Source: Candidatus Cloacimonadota bacterium
Lineage (GTDB): Bacteria > Cloacimonadota > Cloacimonadia > Cloacimonadales > TCS61
Length of the DNA stretch: 16,626 nt
Direction: 5' to 3'
Assembly: GCA_030592835.1 (NCBI GenBank)
Contig: JAUVIJ010000012.1
Coordinates: 1 to 16,626 of the forward strand
In this document: positions 1-6,720 of the stretch, piece after piece
How positions within the stretch are numbered: the first letter of the stretch is position 1
How the letters are laid out: each line of letters starts with the position of its first letter
The notes under the pieces: generated by a model
Databases searched by the model: none
The model's input: only the letters and a program-made list of their open reading frames with translations
Told to the model about the DNA's origin: nothing
Position numbers and translations under genes: made by a program

Positions 1-269
1 CTATTTGCAAAGTTCTATTGCATTATCTGGGTTAAAACCTACAAATGTAAATTATTTTGATCTACTATTGAATTATTCCTAATAGAGATATCTGATCTGG
101 TTCGAGCTAAAAAATTTTTAGGATAATACAATCTCAATAATATAACAAAATTAGATATTTATTGACTTATTCAATCAATTAATAAAATCTTTAAATTTAT
201 TAATTAGATAGTTTAGATTTATACTTAATAATGATCCTGTAATGTTTGATTTTCTCGAGGAGTTGAGTA
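1..269. other. AT-rich intergenic region upstream of the kinase gene
   Basis: No ORF of useful length and no RNA gene is visible here. The stretch is very AT-rich and holds a short A/T palindrome near 109-123 and a TTGACT hexamer at 162-167. A TATACT hexamer lies near 220, but no well-spaced -35/-10 pair can be assembled, so no promoter is called. The only clear signal is the ribosome binding site GAGGAG at 257-262, 7 nt before the ATG at 270. The promoter of the kinase/regulator operon is presumably in this stretch. Confidence 0.6.
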
Positions 270-3200
270 ATGAAAACTTCAGAAAAGACCTATGAAGAAT
301 TATTAGAAGAAATATCTACCCTGAAAAATAAAATCTCCAAATTGGAAAAAGGCAAATCCGATTCCAGAAATGTTAAGGATCAGGTTTCTGCTGATTATAA
401 CAAAACAAAACAGTATTTAAGCGTTGCTTCAATAATAATGCTGGCAATAGGACATGATCAGAAAGTCATTATGATCAATAAAAAGGGATGCGAGATCCTG
501 GGATATTCCGAATCTAAAATAGTTGGCAAGAACTGGTTCGAAAATTTCATACCTGAATCTAATATAAAAGAAATCAAGTCTGTCTTTGACCAGTTAATGA
601 ACGGTAAGGCGGATCTTGTTGAATATTACGAGAATACTATTATTACGAAGAGTGGTGAAGAGAAGATTATCGCCTGGCATAATAGTCTGTTGCGTGATGA
701 TCAAAAGAGGATAATCGGGACTTTGAGTTCGGGGCAGGATATAACCGGGTTGAAAAGAACCGAAAAGGCTTTAAAAACCAGTGAAGAAAAATATCGGAAG
801 ATATTCAATAATTTGCAGGATCTTTATTACAAAGCAGACCTGAAAGGTATAATAGAAGAAATCAGTCCTTCTGTTACCAGACTGGCTGGATACAAAAGAG
901 AGGAATTGATCGGAAAACCGGTCTATAATGTTTATAAAAATCCTGCTGACCGGCTTGAATTTGCAAGGATTTTAGGAGACAAAGGTAGTATTGATGATTT
1001 TGAATTAATTCTTCTCGGGAAAAATGGCGAGGAAATTATTGTTTCCACAACCTCTCATCTAATTTTCGATGAATATGAAAAGGCAATCGGGTTTGAGGGT
1101 GTTCTCCGGGATATCACCAAACGTAAGAAAATCGAAACAGCATTGCAAGAAAGCGAGGAAAAATACAGCAGGATCTTCGAATCTATGACTGTCGGCTTGG
1201 CAATAGTTGATTTCGATGGATTCATTCGTGATGTTAATCCTGCTTTTTGCTCGATCTATGGCTATTCGAAAGAAGAAGCAGCGAACAAGCATACCACAAA
1301 ACTACTTCACAAGGAATTTCTCTACACTTTTCAGGAATTCTTCAGACCAATGCGGGAAGGAGATTGTTTTCTTAGAGAGACAATCGATAAAAGAAAAGAT
1401 GGTAGCAAAATAATTTTGGAAGTAAGGGGAACAGTTATAACCGTTAAAAAAGAAAAATATATACTGGTGATTCTGAGAGATATATCTGCACGAAAGCAAG
1501 CCCAGGAAAAACTTAATGAACTCCAGGAGTACCTTCACCTGCAAATAGAACAAATGCCTATCGGTTTAATAGTGTGGGATAATAATTTCCGGGTTAGGTC
1601 ATGGAATCCTTCTGCGGAGAGGATATTCGGTTTTACCGAAAAAGAAGTCCAGGGTAAACATCCTTATGGTTTGATTGTGGGAAAGAAAGTTCAACCCCAA
1701 GTAAATGAAGTCTGGAAAAGAATGCTGGCAGGGGAAGAAACAGCACACCTCACTAATGAGAATATAACCAGAGATAGTAGAACAATCCTCTGCAGTTGGT
1801 CTAATACTTCCTTGAAAAAATCTGATGGTTCTTTAATAGGTGTTTTATCAATGGTAGATGATATTACTGAAAGGAAAAATGCGGAAAGGACATTACTGGA
1901 AAGTGAAAATAAATACAGAACATTAACCGATAATATCAATATTGGTATATTCCGAAGTACCATTGGTAAAAAAGGGAGATTTATCGAAGTGAATCCTGCT
2001 TTACTGAGAATGTTCGGTTTCCGATCGAAAAAAATGGTTATGGAAATGGATGTTTCCGATCTTTATCAACAACCCGGGTACAGGATCCTTCTCAGCAATG
2101 AATTATCGAAAAAGGGTTATATTAAGAATAAGGAACTGACGTTACGAAAAAGAGACGGATCCACCTTTATTGGTTCGGTTTCTTCGGTAGCTGTAAAAGA
2201 TAATCAAGGTAATATCCTCTATTTCGATGGTATGATCGAGGATATCTCTAAGCGTAAAAGTGTGTTGGAATCTCTAAAAAGCTCGGAAGAACGCCTGAAA
2301 ATATTATTTGAATCAGCACCCGATGCTTTTTATTTGCTTGATCTTAAAGGAGTTTTACTCGATGGTAATAAAGCTGCTGAAGACATGAGCGGTTATAAAA
2401 GGGAAGAACTTATTGGGAAAAACATTTTTAAGATCGATCTTCTTCCAAAAAGTGAATTACCGAAAGCAGTGAAATCTTTGAAACAAAATATTCAGGGAAA
2501 GGGAACCGGACCCGAAGAATTCAATCTGATCCATAAAAATGGCAAACTGGTTCCAGTAGAAAATATCACTTACCCTGTAAATATTGAGAATAAAACAGTG
2601 ATCCTTGGTATTGCCCGTGATATCACTGAACGCAAAATGGCTGAATCAGCATTGCAGGAAAGTGAAGAGAAACTTCGTAATATAGTAGAAAGCAGTACAA
2701 ATGTATTCTATTCTCACACCCCTGATCATATAATAACCTATATCAGCCCCCAGATCGAGCAATTTATTGGATTTTCACAGGAGGAGGCACTGATCAAATG
2801 GATAGATCTTATGTCAGATGATCCAATTAATGATACGGGGTATGAAATAACCTGTAAAGCCATTGCAACCGGCAAATCTCAGCCTGCATATGAACTGGAA
2901 ATGATTCATAAAAATGGAAAAAAAGTGCGGGTGGAAGCACGTGAAGCTCCAATTGTGAAAAATGGAAAGACAATTGCGATTGTTGGCGGATTGACAGATA
3001 TTACTGAGAGTAAACTGGCTGAAGAGCGTATTAAAAAAGATTTGGAAGAGAAAAATATATTGCTTGCAGAGGTCCATCACCGAGTAAAGAATAACCTGCA
3101 GATAATATCCAGTTTGCTCAAATTCCAGAAAGGATATTCTGACGATAAAAACACGATCGATGTTCTCACAACCTGTCAGAATAGAGTTACTTCCATGGCG

Positions 3201-3653
3201 ATAATACATCAGAATTTGTATGAGGGCAAAAATTTTTCGATGATCAATTTAAAACACTATGTCGAAAGACTGACCAGAAATCTGATCGCAACTTATCGGT
3301 CATTAACATCTCGGGTATCATTAAAATTTAAAGTCCAGGAAATCACTATAAATATCAATAAAGCTGTTCCTTTAGCACTGATTATGAATGAATTGATCAG
3401 TAATGCCTTAAAACATGCTTTTCCAGAAGGAAGGAAGGGTACAATAATAATAACTGGCAAAAAAATGGATTCAGACTTTTTAAAGATATCTGTGGCTGAC
3501 GATGGTATCGGGATCTCCAGGAATATAGATCTAGATGAACCAGATACACTGGGACTGAAGCTGGTTAGTATTCTATCTCAACAGATACATGCTGAAGTGA
3601 ATATCAATCGTTCAAATGGAACACGTATTTCCTTAAAATTTATTAATAAATAA
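270..3653 (+). CDS. Soluble multi-PAS sensor histidine kinase (HisKA_2 type), seven PAS domains
   Basis: This 1127-residue sensor kinase would autophosphorylate on His and pass the phosphate to a response regulator, most likely the next gene. After a short charged, coiled-coil-like N-terminus (about 5-30), seven PAS units begin near residues 48, 174, 298, 421, 548, 675 and 800. Most end in the PAC-type signature D-I-T-x-R/K-K. The transmitter follows: a HisKA_2 dimerisation box E934-V-H-H-R-V-K-N-N-L-Q with phosphoacceptor candidates His936/His937. The HATPase has an N box N1040-E-L-I-S-N-A-L, a G1 box D1077-D-G-I-G-I and a G2 box around T1093-L-G-L-K. No signal peptide or membrane helix is seen, so the protein should be cytoplasmic. 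The start at 270 has GAGGAG 7 nt upstream. The ligand of each PAS is unknown; no haem or flavin signature was recognised. Confidence 0.93.
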   Translation: MKTSEKTYEELLEEISTLKNKISKLEKGKSDSRNVKDQVSADYNKTKQYLSVASIIMLAIGHDQKVIMINKKGCEILGYSESKIVGKNWFENFIPESNIKEIKSVFDQLMNGKADLVEYYENTIITKSGEEKIIAWHNSLLRDDQKRIIGTLSSGQDITGLKRTEKALKTSEEKYRKIFNNLQDLYYKADLKGIIEEISPSVTRLAGYKREELIGKPVYNVYKNPADRLEFARILGDKGSIDDFELILLGKNGEEIIVSTTSHLIFDEYEKAIGFEGVLRDITKRKKIETALQESEEKYSRIFESMTVGLAIVDFDGFIRDVNPAFCSIYGYSKEEAANKHTTKLLHKEFLYTFQEFFRPMREGDCFLRETIDKRKDGSKIILEVRGTVITVKKEKYILVILRDISARKQAQEKLNELQEYLHLQIEQMPIGLIVWDNNFRVRSWNPSAERIFGFTEKEVQGKHPYGLIVGKKVQPQVNEVWKRMLAGEETAHLTNENITRDSRTILCSWSNTSLKKSDGSLIGVLSMVDDITERKNAERTLLESENKYRTLTDNINIGIFRSTIGKKGRFIEVNPALLRMFGFRSKKMVMEMDVSDLYQQPGYRILLSNELSKKGYIKNKELTLRKRDGSTFIGSVSSVAVKDNQGNILYFDGMIEDISKRKSVLESLKSSEERLKILFESAPDAFYLLDLKGVLLDGNKAAEDMSGYKREELIGKNIFKIDLLPKSELPKAVKSLKQNIQGKGTGPEEFNLIHKNGKLVPVENITYPVNIENKTVILGIARDITERKMAESALQESEEKLRNIVESSTNVFYSHTPDHIITYISPQIEQFIGFSQEEALIKWIDLMSDDPINDTGYEITCKAIATGKSQPAYELEMIHKNGKKVRVEAREAPIVKNGKTIAIVGGLTDITESKLAEERIKKDLEEKNILLAEVHHRVKNNLQIISSLLKFQKGYSDDKNTIDVLTTCQNRVTSMAIIHQNLYEGKNFSMINLKHYVERLTRNLIATYRSLTSRVSLKFKVQEITININKAVPLALIMNELISNALKHAFPEGRKGTIIITGKKMDSDFLKISVADDGIGISRNIDLDEPDTLGLKLVSILSQQIHAEVNINRSNGTRISLKFINK

Positions 3654-3664
3654 AAGAGGATCTG

Positions 3665-4039
3665 ATGAAAAAAGAAATTAATATCATGATTGTGGAAGAC
3701 GAGTTAATATTTGCCGAGGATCTGAAAACCATCTTCCAAGACCCACCCTATAAAGTTTCCTCAATACAAATGAGAGCCAATGATGCTCTTGCTGAAATTG
3801 CTCGGAAAAAACCTGATCTGATCCTGATTGATATAAAGCTCCAGGGTAAAATGGATGGGATCGAGCTGTCGGAGAAGGTCAGACAAAAATATGCAATACC
3901 GGTTATCTTTATAACAGCTTTTTCCAATCCCCTGATCATAGAAAAATCCATGGCGACTAAACCAATCTGCTATTTGATAAAACCGATTTCAGAGCTGGAC
4001 CTTCTCGATGCTATCAAGGCTGAATTTGAAAAGGATTAA
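3665..4039 (+). CDS. Single-domain response regulator (CheY-like receiver)
   Basis: This 124-residue receiver has no output domain. All hallmark residues are present: acidic pair Glu11/Asp12, phosphoacceptor Asp56 in L-I-L-I-D-I-K-L, switch Thr84 and Lys106 followed by a cis-type Pro. The D-I-x-L-x-G-x-M-D-G-I-E-L stretch is typical of receivers that partner HisKA_2/HWE kinases. The gene starts 11 bp after the kinase stop with AGAGGA at 3655-3660, so the two are cotranscribed and very probably a cognate pair. Without a DNA-binding or enzymatic domain, output must come through protein-protein contact or phosphorelay to an unseen partner. The identification as a receiver is firm; the pathway is unknown. 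Confidence 0.92.
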   Translation: MKKEINIMIVEDELIFAEDLKTIFQDPPYKVSSIQMRANDALAEIARKKPDLILIDIKLQGKMDGIELSEKVRQKYAIPVIFITAFSNPLIIEKSMATKPICYLIKPISELDLLDAIKAEFEKD

Positions 4040-4117
4040 TGACAGAGCAATTTCTTGTATGATCGAATTAAGCTCTAAGATATTATAAACTATTTCTTTC
4101 ATTTCGTCCATTTTCCA

Positions 4118-4227
4118 TAGCAGTTATTCGTTGGTTCAAGTTTTCAACTTGAACCTATTCTGAATTAATTCTTTCCATGGTCATGGTTCAATTTACAAAA
4201 TTGAACCAACATGATGGAAAATTGAAC
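4118..4227. repeat. 110-bp direct repeat, copy 1, with two nested hairpins
   Basis: This is the first of two nearly identical 110-bp units (second copy at 4266-4375; I count two differences). It contains two perfect 10-bp inverted repeats with 3-nt loops. In the first, arms GGTTCAAGTT and AACTTGAACC lie at 4133-4142 and 4146-4155. In the second, arms GGTTCAATTT and AAATTGAACC lie at 4185-4194 and 4198-4207. All arms end in the same GGTTCAA/TTGAACC core. It lies between convergent genes, so it could act as a bidirectional mRNA 3'-end structure or be a REP-like mobile repeat. Confidence 0.9.
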
Positions 4228-4265
4228 ATACAAAATAATCTGTTTGTCATTGCATACATTCTCTG

Positions 4266-4375
4266 TAGCAGTTATTCGTTGGTTCAAGTTTTCAACTTGA
4301 ACCTATTCTGAATTAATTCTCTCCATGGTCGTGGTTCAATTTACAAAATTGAACCAACATGATGGAAAATTGAAC
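4266..4375. repeat. 110-bp direct repeat, copy 2, with two nested hairpins
   Basis: This is the second copy of the unit at 4118-4227, offset by 148 bp and separated by a 38-bp unrelated spacer. The hairpins correspond to 4281-4303 and 4333-4355 and both arms are conserved. The two differences from copy 1 (a T/C near 4321 and an A/G near 4331) fall outside the hairpin arms, which suggests recent duplication or conserved stems. Confidence 0.9.
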
Positions 4376-4384
4376 CAACAAGAG

Positions 4385-4410
4385 TGCCTTCGGCTGGTAA
4401 ACCTCGCAAA
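4385..4410. repeat. Short dispersed repeat TGCCTTCGGC..., copy 1
   Basis: A 26-bp segment beginning TGCCTTCGGC recurs at 6648-6673 with three substitutions. It includes a small GCC-TTCG-GGC-like fold and a following GGTAAACC. It sits between the 110-bp repeats and the long palindrome, so this intergenic region appears to be a patchwork of repeat units. The function is unknown. Confidence 0.6.
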
Positions 4411-4418
4411 GACATCGG

Positions 4419-4459
4419 TTCAACTCGAGTCGAATTCAGTGAACCCGACTCGGGTTGAA
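4419..4459. repeat. Long palindrome downstream of selD
   Basis: Arms TTCAACTCGAGTCG (4419-4432) and CGACTCGGGTTGAA (4446-4459) pair over 14 positions with one non-Watson-Crick pair, leaving a 13-nt loop. The structure is 10 bp beyond the selD stop on the minus strand, so it could protect or end the selD mRNA. There is no adjacent U-tract, so a classical intrinsic terminator is not supported. A related palindrome lies at 16531-16565. Confidence 0.75.
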
Positions 4460-4469
4460 GACAAAAACT

Positions 4470-5525
4470 TCAATAAATATTCAGAATGGAATTAGAATCT
4501 GCTGCAACATTACCAATAATACTGCACCATTCCAGGCCGGCAGTTTTCAGTTTATCGAGCAGAGGAATTGCTTTTTCTTCCGGAACCGAGATCAATAAAC
4601 CTCCTGACGTTTGAGCATCATAAAGCAACATGATCCTGTCATCATCCAGAGAATTATTGTTGATCTTCACTCCGGGTTGAAAATATTCTCTGTTCTTATA
4701 TGAACCTGAGGGGAAAAGTCCGGTCTGACTGAGATCCAGAGAACCTTCGATGATAGGTATCTGGTCATAATAGATATCTATACCGTAACCTGAATCTATC
4801 ATTTCTGACAAGTGCCCCAGCAATCCGAATCCGGTCACATCCGTCATAGCATTAACACCAATTGCAACTGCCAATTCGGAAGCAGTTTTGTTCAAATAGC
4901 TCATATGAAATGCAGCTTTTTCGATGATATCGTCGGAAACCATGTCTGCCTTGATCGCAGTTGAAATCACGCCCAGCCCCAATGGCTTGGTCAGGATCAG
5001 CTTATCGCCGGGTTGGATATTGTTATTACGTAGTATTTTATCGGGATGGACAATACCGGTTACCGAAAGTCCGTACTTCATTTCAATATCCTCGATCGTA
5101 TGTCCACCGATCAGGACACCGCCAGCTTCTCTTACCTTATCTGCACCACCTTTCAAGATCTCCCTTAGCATTTCACGGGATACATTACAGTTATCATAGG
5201 CAACAATATTCAACGCAGTACAGACAGTAGCACCCATGGCGAAGATATCGCTCAGACTGTTGGCAGCAGCGATCTGACCATAGATATAGGGATCATCAAC
5301 AACCGGTGTTATAAAGTCAACCGTCTGCACAAGAGCTAAATCGGGAGTTAGTTCATATACTCCGGCATCATCTTTATGCTCAAAACTAACAAGAGTCCTG
5401 CTGTTGGTGGGAAAGTTGATTTCCCCGATGATCTTACCCAAGTCCTCCGGACTTACTTTACCTGCTCAGCCGGCAGCACGGACATGCTCGGTTAATTTGG
5501 ATATGATTTCTTCTTTTTTATTCAT
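4470..5525 (-). CDS. selD: Selenide, water dikinase (SelD), predicted selenoprotein with UGA at codon 20
   Basis: SelD makes selenophosphate from selenide and ATP, the Se donor for Sec-tRNA and 2-selenouridine. The standard reading frame opens only at 5441, but the same frame continues upstream through one UGA (5468-5466) to an ATG at 5525, giving 351 residues, close to the usual family length. The recovered N-terminus reads A-A-G-U20-A-G-K23-V-S-P, aligning U20 and K23 with the catalytic Cys17 and Lys20 of E. coli SelD (known family fact). The second family Cys (E. coli Cys19) is replaced by Gly22. Metal-binding Asp53 (D-D-A-G-V-Y) and Asp70 (T-V-D-F) are present, as are G-G-H-T and D-V-T-G-F-G-L-L-G-H. 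No strong Shine-Dalgarno sequence precedes 5525. An alternative is that the UGA is a true stop and translation restarts at the TTG at 5441, but that would discard the active site. Confidence 0.93.
5440..5454 (-). promoter_or_regulatory. Candidate bacterial SECIS hairpin in selD
   Basis: On the minus strand, 11 nt after the UGA codon, AAGTCC (5454-5449) and GGACTT (5445-5440) form a perfect 6-bp stem with a GGA loop. Bacterial SECIS elements lie inside the coding sequence just after the UGA, and in E. coli fdhF the upper stem-loop also begins about 11 nt downstream. The position fits SelB-dependent decoding well. The tiny loop differs from the fdhF loop, so the real fold may open the top pairs. 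Confidence 0.6.
5466..5468 (-). other. In-frame UGA selenocysteine codon of selD
   Basis: TCA on the plus strand at 5466-5468 is read as UGA in the selD frame. It is flanked by codons for G19 and A21 and sits at the family's catalytic Cys/Sec position. It is the only in-frame stop between the ATG at 5525 and the terminal stop at 4470. Confidence 0.85.
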
Positions 5526-5554
5526 GGAATTTTTTTCAATTATTTTATTTATTC

Positions 5555-5786
5555 TGTCAAATGATTAACTTCTCATGCCTTCTTTGAAAAAAACCAAAAC
5601 CGTTGAAATCTTTGTATTCTAAATAATAGCAAGAAGATTTTACTTAGAGCATTGATCTTCATTTCTTTTGTTTCGATCCACCTTCGTTGGCAGTTGCCTT
5701 ACTACGGCGTGACAGGTCCGTCTACATCAAGACTACGACGAGACAGGTCATAAGAAACAGTCTGCCCCGTTGGATAACGGGGAAGC
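5555..5786 (-). repeat. Dispersed repeat R1 upstream of selD, matching R2 upstream of the ten-gene operon
   Basis: This stretch aligns by eye with 16302-16501. Shared blocks include TGTCAAAT, TCATGC, a GTTGAA-TCTTT block, TAGCAAGAAG, TACTTAGAG, TCGATCCACCTTC and GGATAACGGG. R1 has about 30 extra bases near 5717-5748, bracketed by two GACAGGTC/T motifs, so it probably carries an internal duplication or R2 a deletion. The gene-proximal end contains TTGACA on the minus strand (5560-5555). Both copies lie immediately upstream of, and in the same orientation relative to, a minus-strand gene. The continuation 5787-5890 is also repeat-like (GCTTTAGCGAAG, CCGCCGTAGC on the minus strand). Confidence 0.75.
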
Positions 5787-5924
5787 AAAGAATCCGCCTT
5801 TGCTAACTTCTTCGCTAAAGCTTCGAAGTTCAAGAAAGCTACGGCGGGACAAGAAACTCCCGGCGAATATAAATTACTAAAATTGGTAAACACCACTAAA
5901 AAATCTTAACTCGCTATTTTCTAA

Positions 5925-6035
5925 ATGGATTCTATAAAAGAAATTATTAACTCAAGAATAGATTATCAGGAGTTTTTTGAAAATTATAAACCTGCTTCTG
6001 AACTGAAAAATGTAATGAAGAAATTCAATTTTTGA
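5925..6035 (+). pseudogene. 36-codon ORF, possible N-terminal remnant of a CHC2-type primase-like gene
   Basis: ATG at 5925 to TGA at 6033 encodes M-D-S-I-K-E-I-I-N-S-R-I-D-Y-Q-E-F-F and then a short charged tail. The beginning resembles the N-terminus that precedes the zinc-binding CHC2 motif in DnaG-like proteins (I-K-E-I-I-x-x-R-I-D...). No zinc motif follows in any frame and no Shine-Dalgarno sequence precedes it. A strong inverted repeat begins 14 bp after the stop. It may be a fragment left by a deletion or a chance ORF. The primase link rests only on recall of the family consensus. Confidence 0.25.
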
Positions 6036-6048
6036 TGAAACATAAGAT

Positions 6049-6100
6049 ACCTTCCGATCTTTATCTGACAGCAAACTCACCATAAGAAAGATCGGAAGGT
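6049..6100. repeat. Perfect 14-bp inverted repeat with 24-nt loop
   Basis: Arms ACCTTCCGATCTTT (6049-6062) and AAAGATCGGAAGGT (6087-6100) are exactly complementary. The loop contains CATAAG, which also occurs just before the left arm. There is no immediate T-tract after either arm, so this is not a classical intrinsic terminator, though it could end transcription of the short ORF at 5925. It could also be the termini of a very small mobile or regulatory element. Confidence 0.7.
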
Positions 6101-6312
6101 TATCAGTAGATCTTTTCTTAACGCTTGTTTATTACCAATTTCTTAACGCAATTTGTATTATGTCGGTATTTAAGAAATGAAAGAACTTCAAGTTATAATA
6201 ATTTTCATTTTATCCGTGATGAATATAATCCGTAGAATTTCTTTCAACTACTTATTCAAAACAGGTTATTGAGTTAACAGCTTATTCTTTAAGGTAGTTA
6301 TGTTGTATTATA

Positions 6313-6540
6313 TTATTTTTTTTCGGGGATGGGTATTTTCTTGTTCTCAACTTCAGTCCAGTGGTTGCTGATATTGCTATAGGGAATATGGATTTTGACA
6401 TTGAGTAGGAGAATAAATAATAATAATGAAATCAATATCAAAGTTCTTATATTTTTACCTCTTGATTTAATATTGTTCCAAGAGTTCGGCAATGTCCCAA
6501 ATTGCGAGTAATCCCGCTGAAAAGTGGGAGGACGTGGCAA
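6313..6540 (-). CDS. Doubtful small ORF with one hydrophobic helix
   Basis: The reading frame from TTG at 6540 encodes 75 residues. The first 22 or so (L-P-R-P-P-T-F-Q-R-D-Y-S-Q-F-G) look like a translated intergenic repeat. The rest contains a strong single membrane helix (T-L-I-L-I-S-L-L-L-F-I-L-L-L) and a polar C-terminus. An AGAGGT lies before the helix part, but only a non-standard ATA or a late TTG follows it. It may be a genuine small membrane protein whose 5' end was overwritten by a repeat, or a chance ORF. No family is recognised. Confidence 0.25.
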   Translation of the reverse strand: MPRPPTFQRDYSQFGTLPNSWNNIKSRGKNIRTLILISLLLFILLLNVKIHIPYSNISNHWTEVENKKIPIPEKK

Positions 6541-6647
6541 TTTCTTGTTTGACTTAGTACCATTTTTTAGTATTTCAGTACAAGAGATTGTTTCTGTTTA
6601 TGCCAAATCTACACTAGACAAGTCGACAGAATAGAAGGAAGATACCA

Positions 6648-6673
6648 TGCCTTCGGCAGGTAAACCTTGTAAA
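6648..6673. repeat. Short dispersed repeat TGCCTTCGGC..., copy 2
   Basis: This is the second copy of the 26-bp unit at 4385-4410, with three substitutions. It lies 47 bp beyond the 3' end of the operon's last gene. Both copies therefore sit just past the 3' end of a minus-strand gene. Confidence 0.6.
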
Positions 6674-6720
6674 TGTACTGATTTTTACTTTCTATAAAAA
6701 AACGCTCATTTATCAGGAAT

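Larger units (their letters stand above)
6101..6720. other. Mostly non-coding AT-rich region with repeat fragments
   Basis: Visible elements are two copies of TTCTTAACGC (6115-6124 and 6140-6149), a GC-richer block at 6480-6540 that looks like a repeat unit and contributes the start of the doubtful ORF 6313-6540, and the TGCCTTCGGC repeat at 6648. An A7 run at 6696-6702 would be a U-tract about 20 nt past the stop of the operon's last gene. The sequence before it folds poorly, so no terminator is called. No RNA gene was recognised. Confidence 0.5.

Noticed and set aside
4118..4459. CRISPR array
   Set aside because: Only two long direct repeats with one 38-bp spacer and several different palindromes; no regular repeat-spacer spacing and no cas genes.
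4419..4459. Cloning-site artefact because of XhoI- and EcoRI-like sites in the palindrome
   Set aside because: A related but rearranged palindrome at 16531-16565 has a different loop without the EcoRI-like site, which fits a natural repeat family better than a vector or linker.
4470..5441. selD as a 323-residue protein starting at TTG 5441
   Set aside because: This start lacks the catalytic N-terminal loop; the same frame upstream contains the family motif around a UGA, so the longer Sec-containing protein is preferred.
5702..5896. Minus-strand 64-residue ORF
   Set aside because: It lies inside repeat R1 and its continuation, shows no domain-like composition, and repeats of this kind give rise to spurious ORFs.
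6049..6100. Illumina adapter contamination (CTTCCGATCT / AGATCGGAAG)
   Set aside because: Each arm shares only a 10-mer with the adapter and diverges directly after it, and both arms lie in continuous native-looking sequence. Read mapping would settle it.
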